A stretch of 32,074 bases of DNA, taken from Lachnospiraceae bacterium (lineage in GTDB: Bacteria > Bacillota > Clostridia > Lachnospirales > Lachnospiraceae). The DNA is taken from contig JAFYWD010000068.1 in the NCBI GenBank assembly GCA_017558205.1, forward strand, positions 1 to 32,074, in the 5' to 3' direction. Below are positions 16,850-24,025 of this stretch, piece by piece; within the stretch, counting starts at the first letter, position 1, and every line of letters begins with the position of its first letter. The translations under genes and the position numbers were made by a program. The notes beneath the pieces were generated by a model. It saw nothing but the letters and a program-made list of their open reading frames with translations. It was not told the DNA's origin and searched no databases.

Positions 16850-16905
16850 ATTTAGGACTATAATAATGACTTATTAGGAAGAAATAGGTAGAAAGAAGGA
16901 TACAC

Positions 16906-19317
16906 ATGGCACAACCATATAATCACAAAGAGTTGGAACAAAAGTGGCAAAAAGTCTGGGATGATGAAAGAGCTTTTGCTACCTCCGATGATTATTCCAA
17001 ACCAAAATATTATGCATTGGTCGAATTTCCCTACCCTTCAGGACAGGGACTTCACGTAGGTCATCCCAGGCCTTATACGGCACTTGATATTGTGGCACGT
17101 AAGAGAAGAATGCAGGGTTACAATGTTTTATATCCTATGGGATGGGATGCCTTTGGACTTCCCACAGAAAATTATGCAATTCAGAACCATATCCATCCAA
17201 AGATTGTAACAAAGAATAATGTGGAGCGTTTTAAGAAGCAGTTACATTCTTTAGGTTATTCCTTCGATTGGGAAAGAGAAATTAATACTACAGATCCTGA
17301 TTATTATAAGTGGACACAGTGGATCTTTTTAAAGCTTTTTAAGGCAGGATTAGCTTATAAGAGTGAAATGCCCATTAACTGGTGTACCTCCTGTAAGGTA
17401 GGCTTGGCTAATGAAGAAGTTGTTAACGGAAGCTGTGAAAGATGTGGATCTGAAGTTGTTCGTAAGGTAAAAAGTCAATGGATGTTAAAAATTACTGAAT
17501 ATGCTGACCGTCTGATTCAGGATTTGGAAGAAGTAGATTATATTGAAAGAGTTAAGACCTCTCAGAAAAACTGGATTGGTAAATCCCAGGGGGCTGAAGT
17601 TGATTTTTCTATTTCCGGAAAAGAAGATAAGCTTCGTGTTTATACCACACGCCCCGATACTCTTTTTGGTGCAACTTATATGGTAGTTTCGCCTGAACAT
17701 CCTATAATTGATAAATATAGAGAAGAAATTGGAAATTATCAGGAACTTTTAGAGTATCGTGAGCAGGCGGCGAAAAAGTCTGATTTTGAACGTACAGAGC
17801 TGGCGAAAGATAAAACCGGTGTTATGATTCAGGGACTGGTTGCCGTAAACCCTGTCAACGATAAAGAAATTCCCATCTGGATTTCTGATTACGTATTAAT
17901 GACTTACGGAACAGGAGCTATTATGGCGGTTCCTGCTCATGATGAAAGAGACTGGGATTTTGCCAAAAAGTTTGATATGCCAATCATTGAAGTAGTAGCC
18001 GGAAGTCCGGTTAGTGTAGAAGAAGCAGTGTATACAGATGTGGCTACAGGAACTTTGGTAAATTCGGAATTTTTAAATGGTTTATCAGTGGCAGATGCGA
18101 AGGTGAAAATTATTGAATTTTTAGAGGAAAAAGGTATCGGTACTGCAAAAACCAATTTTAAATTACGTGACTGGGTATTCTCCAGACAAAGATATTGGGG
18201 AGAGCCTATTCCTATTGTAAATTGTGAAAAATGTGGCTATGTAGCAATTGATGAATCACAGCTGCCTTTGGAACTTCCTGAAGTGGAAAGCTATATGCCT
18301 ACAGATAACGGTGAATCACCGCTTGCAGCCATGACAGAATGGATGAATACTACCTGTCCCTGTTGTGGTGGTCCTGCAGTTCGTGAAACTGATACTATGC
18401 CTCAGTGGGCAGGTTCCTCCTGGTATTTCTTAAGATATACTGATCCTGCCAATAAAGAAGCTCTTGCAAGCAAAGAGGCATTAAATTACTGGTTACCTGT
18501 TGACTGGTATAACGGTGGTATGGAACATACAACCTTACATCTTTTATATTCAAGATTCTGGCATAAGTTCTTATTTGATGAAAAGGTAGTTCCTACGAAA
18601 GAGCCTTATCAGAAGAGAACGTCTCACGGAATGATCTTAGGGTCCAATGGGGAGAAAATGTCTAAATCCAGAGGAAATGTTGTTAATCCTGATGAAATTG
18701 TAGAGGATTACGGTGCAGATACTCTTCGTACTTATGAAATGTTTATTGGAGCCTTTGATTTAAGTGCCTCATGGTCAGATGACGGTGTAAAGGGCTGTAG
18801 AAGATTCTTAGATCGTGTATGGAAATTACAGGAGATTTTGGTAGAGGGAGATAGTTATAGTGACGACCTTGTTACCAAGATGCATCAGACGATTAAAAAG
18901 GTAAGCAGTGATTTTGAAAACCTTAAATTTAATACAGCGATTGCTGCCATGATGTCTTTAATTAATGATTTCTATAAGAAAAATCAGGTAAACAAAGCTG
19001 AGTATACCACTTTAATCACCTTATTGAATCCGGTAGCTCCCCATATTACAGAGGAATTATGGCAGCTTCTCGGTAATGAAGGAAGAGTGTATCAGGCTCA
19101 GTGGCCTCAGTATGATGAAGCTAAAACAGTGGAGTCTATGATAGAAATAGCTGTACAGGTTAATGGAAAAACAAAGGCTGTGGTAAAGGTTGCAGCTGAT
19201 ATCGATAAAGAATCTGCAATCAAAGCAGGAAAAGAAGCATTAGGAGATAAATTAAGTGGTAATATTATCAAAGAAATTTATGTTCCGGGTAAAATTGTTA
19301 ACATTGTAGTAAAATAA
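16906..19317 (+). CDS. leuS: leucyl-tRNA synthetase
   Basis: LeuRS attaches leucine to tRNA(Leu) in the cytoplasm. The 803 residues are the standard bacterial length. They show the class I HIGH motif as HVGH at 50-53 within [18 protein letters not shown], a zinc-binding insert CTSC...CERC at about 161-183, the editing (CP1) domain around 225-420 with the [15 protein letters not shown] stretch, a second cysteine cluster near 440-490, KMSKS at 584-588, an anticodon-binding region, and a small C-terminal domain ending in VNIVVK. Transcription is from a strong promoter with a short leader. It is followed by a weak terminator-like hairpin and the purine genes. Confidence 0.98.
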   Translation: MAQPYNHKELEQKWQKVWDDERAFATSDDYSKPKYYALVEFPYPSGQGLHVGHPRPYTALDIVARKRRMQGYNVLYPMGWDAFGLPTENYAIQNHIHPKIVTKNNVERFKKQLHSLGYSFDWEREINTTDPDYYKWTQWIFLKLFKAGLAYKSEMPINWCTSCKVGLANEEVVNGSCERCGSEVVRKVKSQWMLKITEYADRLIQDLEEVDYIERVKTSQKNWIGKSQGAEVDFSISGKEDKLRVYTTRPDTLFGATYMVVSPEHPIIDKYREEIGNYQELLEYREQAAKKSDFERTELAKDKTGVMIQGLVAVNPVNDKEIPIWISDYVLMTYGTGAIMAVPAHDERDWDFAKKFDMPIIEVVAGSPVSVEEAVYTDVATGTLVNSEFLNGLSVADAKVKIIEFLEEKGIGTAKTNFKLRDWVFSRQRYWGEPIPIVNCEKCGYVAIDESQLPLELPEVESYMPTDNGESPLAAMTEWMNTTCPCCGGPAVRETDTMPQWAGSSWYFLRYTDPANKEALASKEALNYWLPVDWYNGGMEHTTLHLLYSRFWHKFLFDEKVVPTKEPYQKRTSHGMILGSNGEKMSKSRGNVVNPDEIVEDYGADTLRTYEMFIGAFDLSASWSDDGVKGCRRFLDRVWKLQEILVEGDSYSDDLVTKMHQTIKKVSSDFENLKFNTAIAAMMSLINDFYKKNQVNKAEYTTLITLLNPVAPHITEELWQLLGNEGRVYQAQWPQYDEAKTVESMIEIAVQVNGKTKAVVKVAADIDKESAIKAGKEALGDKLSGNIIKEIYVPGKIVNIVVK

Positions 19318-19328
19318 TAGCAGGTATA

Positions 19329-19353
19329 AGGCATGGGCTCAGAGTTCATGCCT
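19329..19353 (+). terminator. hairpin after leuS, weak terminator
   Basis: AGGCATG (19329-19335) pairs with CATGCCT (19347-19353). G-U pairs can extend the stem inward. The tail ATTACTGTTTCTT is only moderately T-rich. The hairpin starts 11 bases after the leuS stop. Confidence 0.5.
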
Positions 19354-19432
19354 ATTACTGTTTCTTGACATATATAACATAATAGAAACGATATGCTTAG
19401 GAAGAATTTTACAAGAAAGGATAAGTCAGATT

Positions 19433-20146
19433 ATGGAAATGAAATGCTTACAACAGGAACTGAGTACAAACGCATATCCCGGAAGAGGGATTGTTATTGG
19501 TAAGACAAAGGATGGTAAAAAAGCAGTTACTGCTTATTTTATTATGGGAAGAAGTGTAAACAGCAGAAACAGGGTTTTTGTGGAAGAAGGGCAGGGGATT
19601 CGTACCCAGGCTTATGATCCTTCTAAATTAACAGATCCCTCCCTTATTATCTACGCTCCCGTAAGAGTACTGGGGAATAAGACAATTGTTACCAACGGAG
19701 ATCAGACGGATACAATTTATGAAGGAATGGATAAACAGCTGACCTTTGAACAGAGCTTGAGAAGCCGTAAATTTGAGCCGGATGCTCCTAACTATACTCC
19801 GAGAATTTCCGGTATTTTACATATTGAAAGCGGAAAATTTAATTATGCCATGTCAATTTTAAAAAGCAATAACGGGGATCCTTCTGCCTGCAATCGTTAT
19901 ACCTTTGCTTATGAAAATCCGGTGGCCGGTGAAGGCCATTTCATTCATACCTATAAGGAGGATGGAGATCCCCTGCCCAGCTTTGAGGGAGAACCTAAGC
20001 TTGTAAAGATAGAAGATAATATTGATGAATTTGCCTCTATGCTTTGGGCATCTTTAAATGAAGATAACAAAGTTTCTTTATTTGTCCGTTATATTGATAT
20101 TGAAACGGGAGAATATGAAACAAGAATTATTAATAAGAATCAATAG
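19433..20146 (+). CDS. purO: IMP cyclohydrolase, PurO-type
   Basis: This 237-residue protein fits the stand-alone IMP cyclohydrolase family (PF07826 type, first known as archaeal PurO), which closes FAICAR to IMP, the last purine step. Marks are the N-terminal NAYPGRGIVIGKT, MGRSVNSRNRVFV, VTNGDQTDTI, and the late ACNRYTFAYENPVAGEGHFIHTY stretch. The ATG at 19433 has AAGAAAGG about 12 bases upstream. A second ATG lies two codons on. The next gene, 59 bases downstream, is the transformylase for the preceding step, which strengthens the call. It replaces the N-terminal cyclohydrolase domain of the usual bifunctional PurH. Confidence 0.85.
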   Translation: MEMKCLQQELSTNAYPGRGIVIGKTKDGKKAVTAYFIMGRSVNSRNRVFVEEGQGIRTQAYDPSKLTDPSLIIYAPVRVLGNKTIVTNGDQTDTIYEGMDKQLTFEQSLRSRKFEPDAPNYTPRISGILHIESGKFNYAMSILKSNNGDPSACNRYTFAYENPVAGEGHFIHTYKEDGDPLPSFEGEPKLVKIEDNIDEFASMLWASLNEDNKVSLFVRYIDIETGEYETRIINKNQ

Positions 20147-20205
20147 TTAAATATAGTTTTAATGGATTTTTGCTATATAGCTACAAGATATTAAAGGAGT
20201 AGGAA

Positions 20206-21384
20206 ATGAAAGAATTAGAATTAAAATATGGTTGTAATCCCAATCAGAAGCCTTCCAGAATTTTTAATAAAGATGGCGAAGAGCTCCCTATTAAGGTTTT
20301 ATGCGGAAAACCGGGATATATTAACTTTTTAGATGCATTTAACGGCTGGCAGCTGGTGAAGGAATTAAAGCAAGCCACAGGTCTTCCGGCTGCAACTTCC
20401 TTCAAACATGTATCTCCGGCAGGAGCAGCGGTGGGACTTCCTTTGTCTGATACTTTGGCGAAGATCTACTGGGTAGATGACCTGGGAGAACTTTCGCCTT
20501 TGGCATGTGCCTACGCCAGAGCCAGAGGTGCTGACAGAATGTCATCTTTTGGAGATTTTATTGCTTTATCAGATATTTGTGATGAATCTACTGCAAAGAT
20601 TATCAAGCGTGAAGTTTCCGATGGAGTAATTGCTCCCGGGTATACAAAAGAAGCCCTGGATATTTTACAGCAGAAGAAAAACGGTAATTATAACGTAATT
20701 GAAATTGATCCGTCCTATTGTCCTAAGCCTATCGAGCAAAAGGATGTATACGGAATTACCTTTGAGCAGGGAAGAAATGAATTACCAATCAATGAAGAGC
20801 TGTTAACTAATGTGGTAACTGCTAATAAAGATATTTCTCATCAAGGTAAAATTGATCTTATGATTTCCCTGATTACCTTAAAATATACCCAGTCTAATTC
20901 TGTTTGCTTTGTAAAAGACGGACAGGCCATTGGTATAGGTGCCGGACAGCAGTCCAGGGTACATTGTACAAGATTGGCAGGAAGTAAGGCTGATAACTGG
21001 TGGCTTCGCCAGCATGAAAAGGTAATGAATCTTCCTTTTAAAGAAGGAATCGGAAGGGCAGACAGAGATAATGCCATTGATAATTATATTGGTGAGGAAT
21101 CTATGGATTTATTGGCTGACGGAGAATGGCAGAGAATATTTACCCGGCAGCCGGAGGCTCTTTCACGAGAGGAAAAAAGAGATTGGCTGGATAAAATGGA
21201 GGGGGTTGCCCTTGGTTCAGATGCCTTTTTCCCCTTTAGTGATAACATTGAAAGAGCTAAAAAAAGTGGGGTAAAATATATTGCTCAGCCAGGTGGTTCT
21301 GTTCGTGATGATTTAGTAATCAACTGCTGCGATAAATATGATATGGCAATGGCCTTTACTGGAATAAGGCTTTTCCATCACTAA
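20206..21384 (+). CDS. AICAR transformylase, stand-alone (no IMP cyclohydrolase domain)
   Basis: This 392-residue protein corresponds to the AICAR transformylase half of PurH. It uses 10-formyl-tetrahydrofolate to formylate AICAR to FAICAR. The start is KYGCNPNQKPSR, the usual first element of that domain, so the ~200-residue MGS-like cyclohydrolase domain is absent. Catalytic Lys67-His68 are in place in TSFKHVSPAGAA, and the end shows IAQPGGSVRDD and MAFTGIRLFHH. In other genomes this short form has been called PurH-like or PurV. It pairs with the upstream PurO-type gene to give the two last steps of IMP synthesis. The ribosome site is AAAGGAG. A terminator follows. Confidence 0.93.
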   Translation: MKELELKYGCNPNQKPSRIFNKDGEELPIKVLCGKPGYINFLDAFNGWQLVKELKQATGLPAATSFKHVSPAGAAVGLPLSDTLAKIYWVDDLGELSPLACAYARARGADRMSSFGDFIALSDICDESTAKIIKREVSDGVIAPGYTKEALDILQQKKNGNYNVIEIDPSYCPKPIEQKDVYGITFEQGRNELPINEELLTNVVTANKDISHQGKIDLMISLITLKYTQSNSVCFVKDGQAIGIGAGQQSRVHCTRLAGSKADNWWLRQHEKVMNLPFKEGIGRADRDNAIDNYIGEESMDLLADGEWQRIFTRQPEALSREEKRDWLDKMEGVALGSDAFFPFSDNIERAKKSGVKYIAQPGGSVRDDLVINCCDKYDMAMAFTGIRLFHH

Positions 21385-21403
21385 TTTTTAAACAAAATGA
21401 CAG

Positions 21404-21434
21404 AGGGCCGGTAAACCGGTCCTTTATTTGTTTT
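21404..21434. terminator. bidirectional terminator between convergent genes
   Basis: AGGGCCGG (21404-21411), loop TAAA, CCGGTCCT (21416-21423) form an 8-bp stem with one G-T pair, followed by TTATTTGTTTTTT on the plus side. It ends the purine genes and also lies immediately past the stop of the minus-strand gene that ends at 21424. Confidence 0.75.
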
Positions 21435-21699
21435 TTCTGAACATGGTAATTACTTTATTCATTTTCTCTATTTCTTCTTCTGAAGCATATTTTTTTAAAA
21501 CAGGGATAATAAGATCTAACTCTTCCTGGTTATAAGAGATATTTTTCTGTTTGGCCTTAACTGCCAAAGACATAAAAAAAGGAAATAGTTCCTTTCCCTG
21601 ATATTTTTTACTTTCAAATAACATATTCTGTAAAAATAATAGCTTTTCCTCAGCTATGTTTTTTAAATCTTCATCATTCATCCAATTATTATTATTCAT
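21424..21699 (-). CDS. hypothetical 91-residue helical protein
   Basis: I do not recognise a family. The protein begins with an asparagine-rich MNNNNWMNDE, then appears wholly helical and charged (EEKLLFLQNMLFESKKYQG, SEEEIEKMNKVITMFRK), with no signal peptide, membrane span or cysteine. The ATG at 21699 has a good AAAGGAG ribosome site. It follows the 162-residue gene by 27 bases on the same strand, so the two are surely co-transcribed. Both are predicted helical and acidic/basic mixed, and both discuss as a pair. The coding call rests on the ribosome site, length and operon context. Confidence 0.7.
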   Translation of the reverse strand: MNNNNWMNDEDLKNIAEEKLLFLQNMLFESKKYQGKELFPFFMSLAVKAKQKNISYNQEELDLIIPVLKKYASEEEIEKMNKVITMFRKNK

Positions 21700-21726
21700 A
21701 CAAACTCCTTTTACCTGCTGGATATA

Positions 21727-22215
21727 TTAAAAATTATTGTTTTCCGTAAATTGTGAAAAAATTTCTTTTTGTTCTTCGGAGAGGAAGGAACCAAGGAGCT
21801 CCATAAGATTCGTTTCAGGTTCACCGCCTCCGGATAAAAGACCTTGAAGCATCGGAAGATATTCCTTGGCATGAATCAGATTTTCCATTAATTGAAAAAA
21901 CTCCTGTATTTTAGAAAGTATTTTCTTTTCTTCCTCATTACAGTATACAGACAAGGAGGAAAGTAATTGGGAAGTTTCCTTTTTGAACTGTTTTTCCTGA
22001 GCGTTCAGGGTAGGATGAGAAGAAAGTGGATTCATAAAATGAATGGAAAGAGTAAACTCCTGATACTTTATGTAGACAGCCAGCAGATTTTTAAATTTAT
22101 CATCTACATAAGGATACAGGGTTTTTAATATTTTCATATGATTGGTAGTATATATGGTGTCAAAGGCAAGGATAGGGTGGCAGTCATCCTCCGACAGATT
22201 AAAATTAGTTTCCAT
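21727..22215 (-). CDS. hypothetical 162-residue protein
   Basis: The family is not recognised. The sequence is soluble and mostly helical, with a His-Pro-Ile-Leu stretch near residue 13 (CHPILAFDTIYTTNHMKILK), a middle part rich in Leu/Tyr (YVDDKFKNLLAVYIKYQEF), and a C-terminal segment PMLQGLLSGGGEPETNLMEL ending in an acidic, Asn-rich tail. The glycine-interrupted leucine segment recalls small scaffold or spore-associated clostridial proteins only vaguely, and I assign no function. The ATG at 22215 is preceded by AGTGAGGA. It is followed after 27 bases by the 91-residue gene and preceded by the Cys/Gly-rich gene, from which a strong hairpin separates it. Confidence 0.7.
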   Translation of the reverse strand: METNFNLSEDDCHPILAFDTIYTTNHMKILKTLYPYVDDKFKNLLAVYIKYQEFTLSIHFMNPLSSHPTLNAQEKQFKKETSQLLSSLSVYCNEEEKKILSKIQEFFQLMENLIHAKEYLPMLQGLLSGGGEPETNLMELLGSFLSEEQKEIFSQFTENNNF

Positions 22216-22293
22216 AGGTGTATCCTCACTCTTTTTTATTAATCATATGTAATATATAAAAAACTATGCTCATCAATGAATTAAAGCATGTGT

Positions 22294-22313
22294 GGGGTGC
22301 CATGAGGCACCCC
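22294..22313. terminator. perfect GC hairpin after the Cys/Gly-rich gene
   Basis: GGGGTGCC (22294-22301), loop ATGA, GGCACCCC (22306-22313): a perfect 8-bp GC-rich stem ten bases past the stop of the minus-strand gene ending at 22323. There is no T tract on the minus side, so it may be a processing or stability element that sets different levels for the downstream genes rather than a full terminator. Confidence 0.5.
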
Positions 22314-22322
22314 TTTAAAAGT

Positions 22323-22565
22323 TTAGCAGTTAGATGTGCTGTTACCGCAGCAGCTGAATAATACTAAGAGAATAATAATCCATTCACATCCGTTATCTCC
22401 CATACTGCAGGAATTTCCCGTTCCCAGGATACCGCCGCCGTTACCATTGGAGCAGCCACCGCATAAGAATAAGAGGATAATGATCCAAATCATGCTTCCG
22501 CATCCTCCGTTACTTGTTGTCTGTGTGCAGCCACATCCGCAGCTCTGTGCTGTTAAATCGCTCAT
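22323..22565 (-). CDS. small Cys/Gly-rich protein with two hydrophobic cores
   Basis: This 80-residue protein has 11 cysteines and 16 glycines. It is built from a repeated plan: a GCG/GC lead, then a Trp-Ile-Ile-Ile-Leu-Leu core (residues 26-34 and 61-70), then a Cys-rich exit (CGGC at 35-38, CC at 72-73). The N terminus carries CGCGC-type text (Cys 9, 11, 13). No classical signal peptide is present. The hydrophobic cores are short for membrane spans (9-10 residues). Such small Cys/Gly proteins with hydrophobic cores are common among clostridial spore-layer and surface components, but I cannot name a family. The start is supported by GGAGG seven bases before ATG 22565. A mother-cell-type promoter motif lies upstream. 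Confidence 0.75.
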   Translation of the reverse strand: MSDLTAQSCGCGCTQTTSNGGCGSMIWIIILLFLCGGCSNGNGGGILGTGNSCSMGDNGCEWIIILLVLFSCCGNSTSNC

Positions 22566-22596
22566 AGTTGAACCTCCATATATTTTTCTTATGCTT

Positions 22597-22624
22597 TAAC
22601 TTATGTAGCTAAGGTGGTTTTGGT
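22597..22624 (-). promoter_or_regulatory. possible sigma-E/sigma-K-type promoter of the Cys/Gly-rich gene
   Basis: On the minus strand CATAAGTTA (22597-22605) fits the mother-cell -10 consensus CATAnnnTA exactly. An AC dinucleotide, the minimal sigma-K -35, sits 17 bases further upstream (22623-22624). The start point would fall about 13 bases before the GGAGG ribosome site. The motif is short, so chance is a serious alternative. Confidence 0.3.
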
Positions 22625-22719
22625 TCCACTGAAAAAAATATATTTTAAAAGAAAATGGGAAATGGTAAAATAAAAGAAAAAGAATATGATATATTTTTGA
22701 GCATATATGGACAAAATGC

Positions 22720-22747
22720 TTGCATAATATTCAAGATGTTGTAAAAT
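22720..22747 (+). promoter_or_regulatory. candidate promoter of the surface locus
   Basis: TTGCAT (22720-22725), 16 bases, TAAAAT (22742-22747). It would give a leader of about 65 bases before the gene at 22821 and could drive that gene, the sortase and the first leucine-rich-repeat gene. The surrounding 22606-22820 is very AT-rich and otherwise empty. Confidence 0.4.
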
Positions 22748-22820
22748 ATAGATATGTGTATTGAAAATATTTTATATATTCAGATATTTAAATTTACATA
22801 TATAATTATGGAGTATAAGT

Positions 22821-23102
22821 ATGAGTGACTATAAGGTCAGAGGTCGCTCTTTTCGTACACCTGACGATTATCAGGCTGCCTTACGGGATGAACGTAAGAT
22901 TCAGGCAGCATTAAAAAAATATGAAACTACTGATGTTGTAGGAAAAGAGCATATTATGGGTGTTTTATCCAGAGGAGAATTAAAATTTGAAACCCTGCTG
23001 GGAGAGGATTTTCTGGATGAGATGGAAGAAAAACACCGGAACTTTTTGAACCGGGGACAAAATAAAACACCAGATAAAAAAACAGTAAGAAAAAGATCAT
23101 AA
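22821..23102 (+). CDS. hypothetical 93-residue charged protein upstream of sortase
   Basis: This is a small cytoplasmic-looking protein beginning MSDYKVRGRSFRTPDDYQAA. It is rich in Arg, Lys, Asp and Glu, has helical character, and ends in a lysine-rich tail. The family is not recognised. A GGAG ribosome site lies seven bases before ATG 22821. The stop at 23100-23102 is 74 bases before the sortase start. The sortase frame is open back to 23078, inside this gene, across an A7 tract (23076-23082). One added A there would join the two into a single ~392-residue protein with a lysine-rich linker. It could therefore be the cytoplasmic N-terminal part of the sortase, a slippage product, or simply a separate gene. 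Confidence 0.7.
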   Translation: MSDYKVRGRSFRTPDDYQAALRDERKIQAALKKYETTDVVGKEHIMGVLSRGELKFETLLGEDFLDEMEEKHRNFLNRGQNKTPDKKTVRKRS

Positions 23103-23176
23103 AACAGAAACCACAGAAGAAAGAGAATAAGAAAAAAGAAACGAGACAAAAGAAGCTGGAGGATTATGATGCAGAT

Positions 23177-23998
23177 ATGCAGTGGAAGATAAAAGAAGAA
23201 ATTTATCTTCAGGAGCGTAAGAGAAGAGGAACCGTTATTATATGTTCCTTAATTGCGATTTTCTGTATAGGTTATGTGGCATTTTATTATTATCTTTATG
23301 AGAGGAATTCTGCTGAATATGAACAGCTTGCAGCATTAAAGCAGCAGGAATCGAGACAAGAGAGCAAAGATTATACAGTAAAAATTAATTATACAGTGGA
23401 AGAAGAGCCAAAAGCACTCGTTATTCTTGAAAAATATAAAAAATTATATTCTCAAAATAAAAGTCTAATTGGATGGCTTAAAATTGACGATACAAATATA
23501 GATTACCCTGTAATGCAAACTGTTAATAATGAATATTATTTAGATCATAATTACAATCAGAAATATGATAAGAATGGTTCCATTTTTCTCGATAAGGATT
23601 GTGATATTACCAAACCGGGAACAAATATGATTATTTATGGTCATCATATGAAATCCGGTAAAATGTTTGGCAAGTTAAATCTTTACAGCAGTAAGGAGTA
23701 TTACGAGAACCATAAATATATTCAGTTTGATACTATTTATGAAGAGGGCGTCTATCAGGTAATGTATGTTTTTCGCTCCCGGGTATACAATGAGAATGAT
23801 ATTGTTTTTAAGTATTATCGTTTTTTTGAAGTATCTACACCGGAAGAGTTTGACTCTAATATGAAAGAAATGGCTAAGCTTTCGTTATATAATACGGGAG
23901 TTACTGCAACCTATGGAGATAAGCTGATTACACTTTCCACCTGTGATAATACAGAGGAGGACGGAAGGTTCGTTGTAGTGGCAAAGAAAGTAAAATAA
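23177..23998 (+). CDS. class B-type sortase
   Basis: The sortase transpeptidase cleaves a C-terminal sorting motif and links surface proteins to the cell wall. The 273 residues have a basic N terminus, one membrane anchor (about 17-39), a charged stalk, then the catalytic domain from about 85: YGHHM with catalytic His156/157, TLSTC with Cys256 and DGR with Arg264. YGHHM and TLSTC with this length favour class B. ATG 23177 follows GGAGG (23158-23162) by 14 bases, longer than usual, and the frame is open further upstream without another start codon. Directly downstream are two secreted proteins ending in TPxTG, its probable substrates. The LRR gene starts 27 bases after its stop. Confidence 0.92.
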   Translation: MQWKIKEEIYLQERKRRGTVIICSLIAIFCIGYVAFYYYLYERNSAEYEQLAALKQQESRQESKDYTVKINYTVEEEPKALVILEKYKKLYSQNKSLIGWLKIDDTNIDYPVMQTVNNEYYLDHNYNQKYDKNGSIFLDKDCDITKPGTNMIIYGHHMKSGKMFGKLNLYSSKEYYENHKYIQFDTIYEEGVYQVMYVFRSRVYNENDIVFKYYRFFEVSTPEEFDSNMKEMAKLSLYNTGVTATYGDKLITLSTCDNTEEDGRFVVVAKKVK

Positions 23999-24006
23999 TA
24001 TTTTAC
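23990..24006. repeat. small inverted repeat over the sortase stop codon
   Basis: GTAAAAT (23990-23996), AAT, ATTTTAC (24000-24006). It is a perfect but all-AT-type 7-base inverted repeat overlapping the stop and lying five bases before the next AGGAG. It is too weak for a terminator; chance in AT-rich DNA is possible. Confidence 0.25.
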
Positions 24007-24025
24007 TAAAAGGAGAAAAGGATCA

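Noticed and set aside
16749-16905. T-box riboswitch for leuS
   Set aside because: The leader is too short, and there is no specifier stem, T-box core or terminator.
19354-19432. Promoter for the purine pair using TTGACA at 19365-19370
   Set aside because: No -10-like hexamer at 16-18 bases; CATAAT at 19378-19383 is too close for this -35. TTACTG-N17-CATAAT is possible but too weak to list.
22336-22599. 87-codon plus-strand open frame, proline-rich
   Set aside because: It is the mirror of the Gly/Cys-rich minus-strand gene (Gly codons read as Pro on the other strand); the minus gene has a proper GGAGG site.
23076-23084. Canonical -1 ribosomal frameshift heptamer at the A7 tract
   Set aside because: In the zero frame the codons read GAT AAA AAA ACA, which does not give an X_XXY_YYZ heptamer; polymerase slippage or an indel is the more plausible route.
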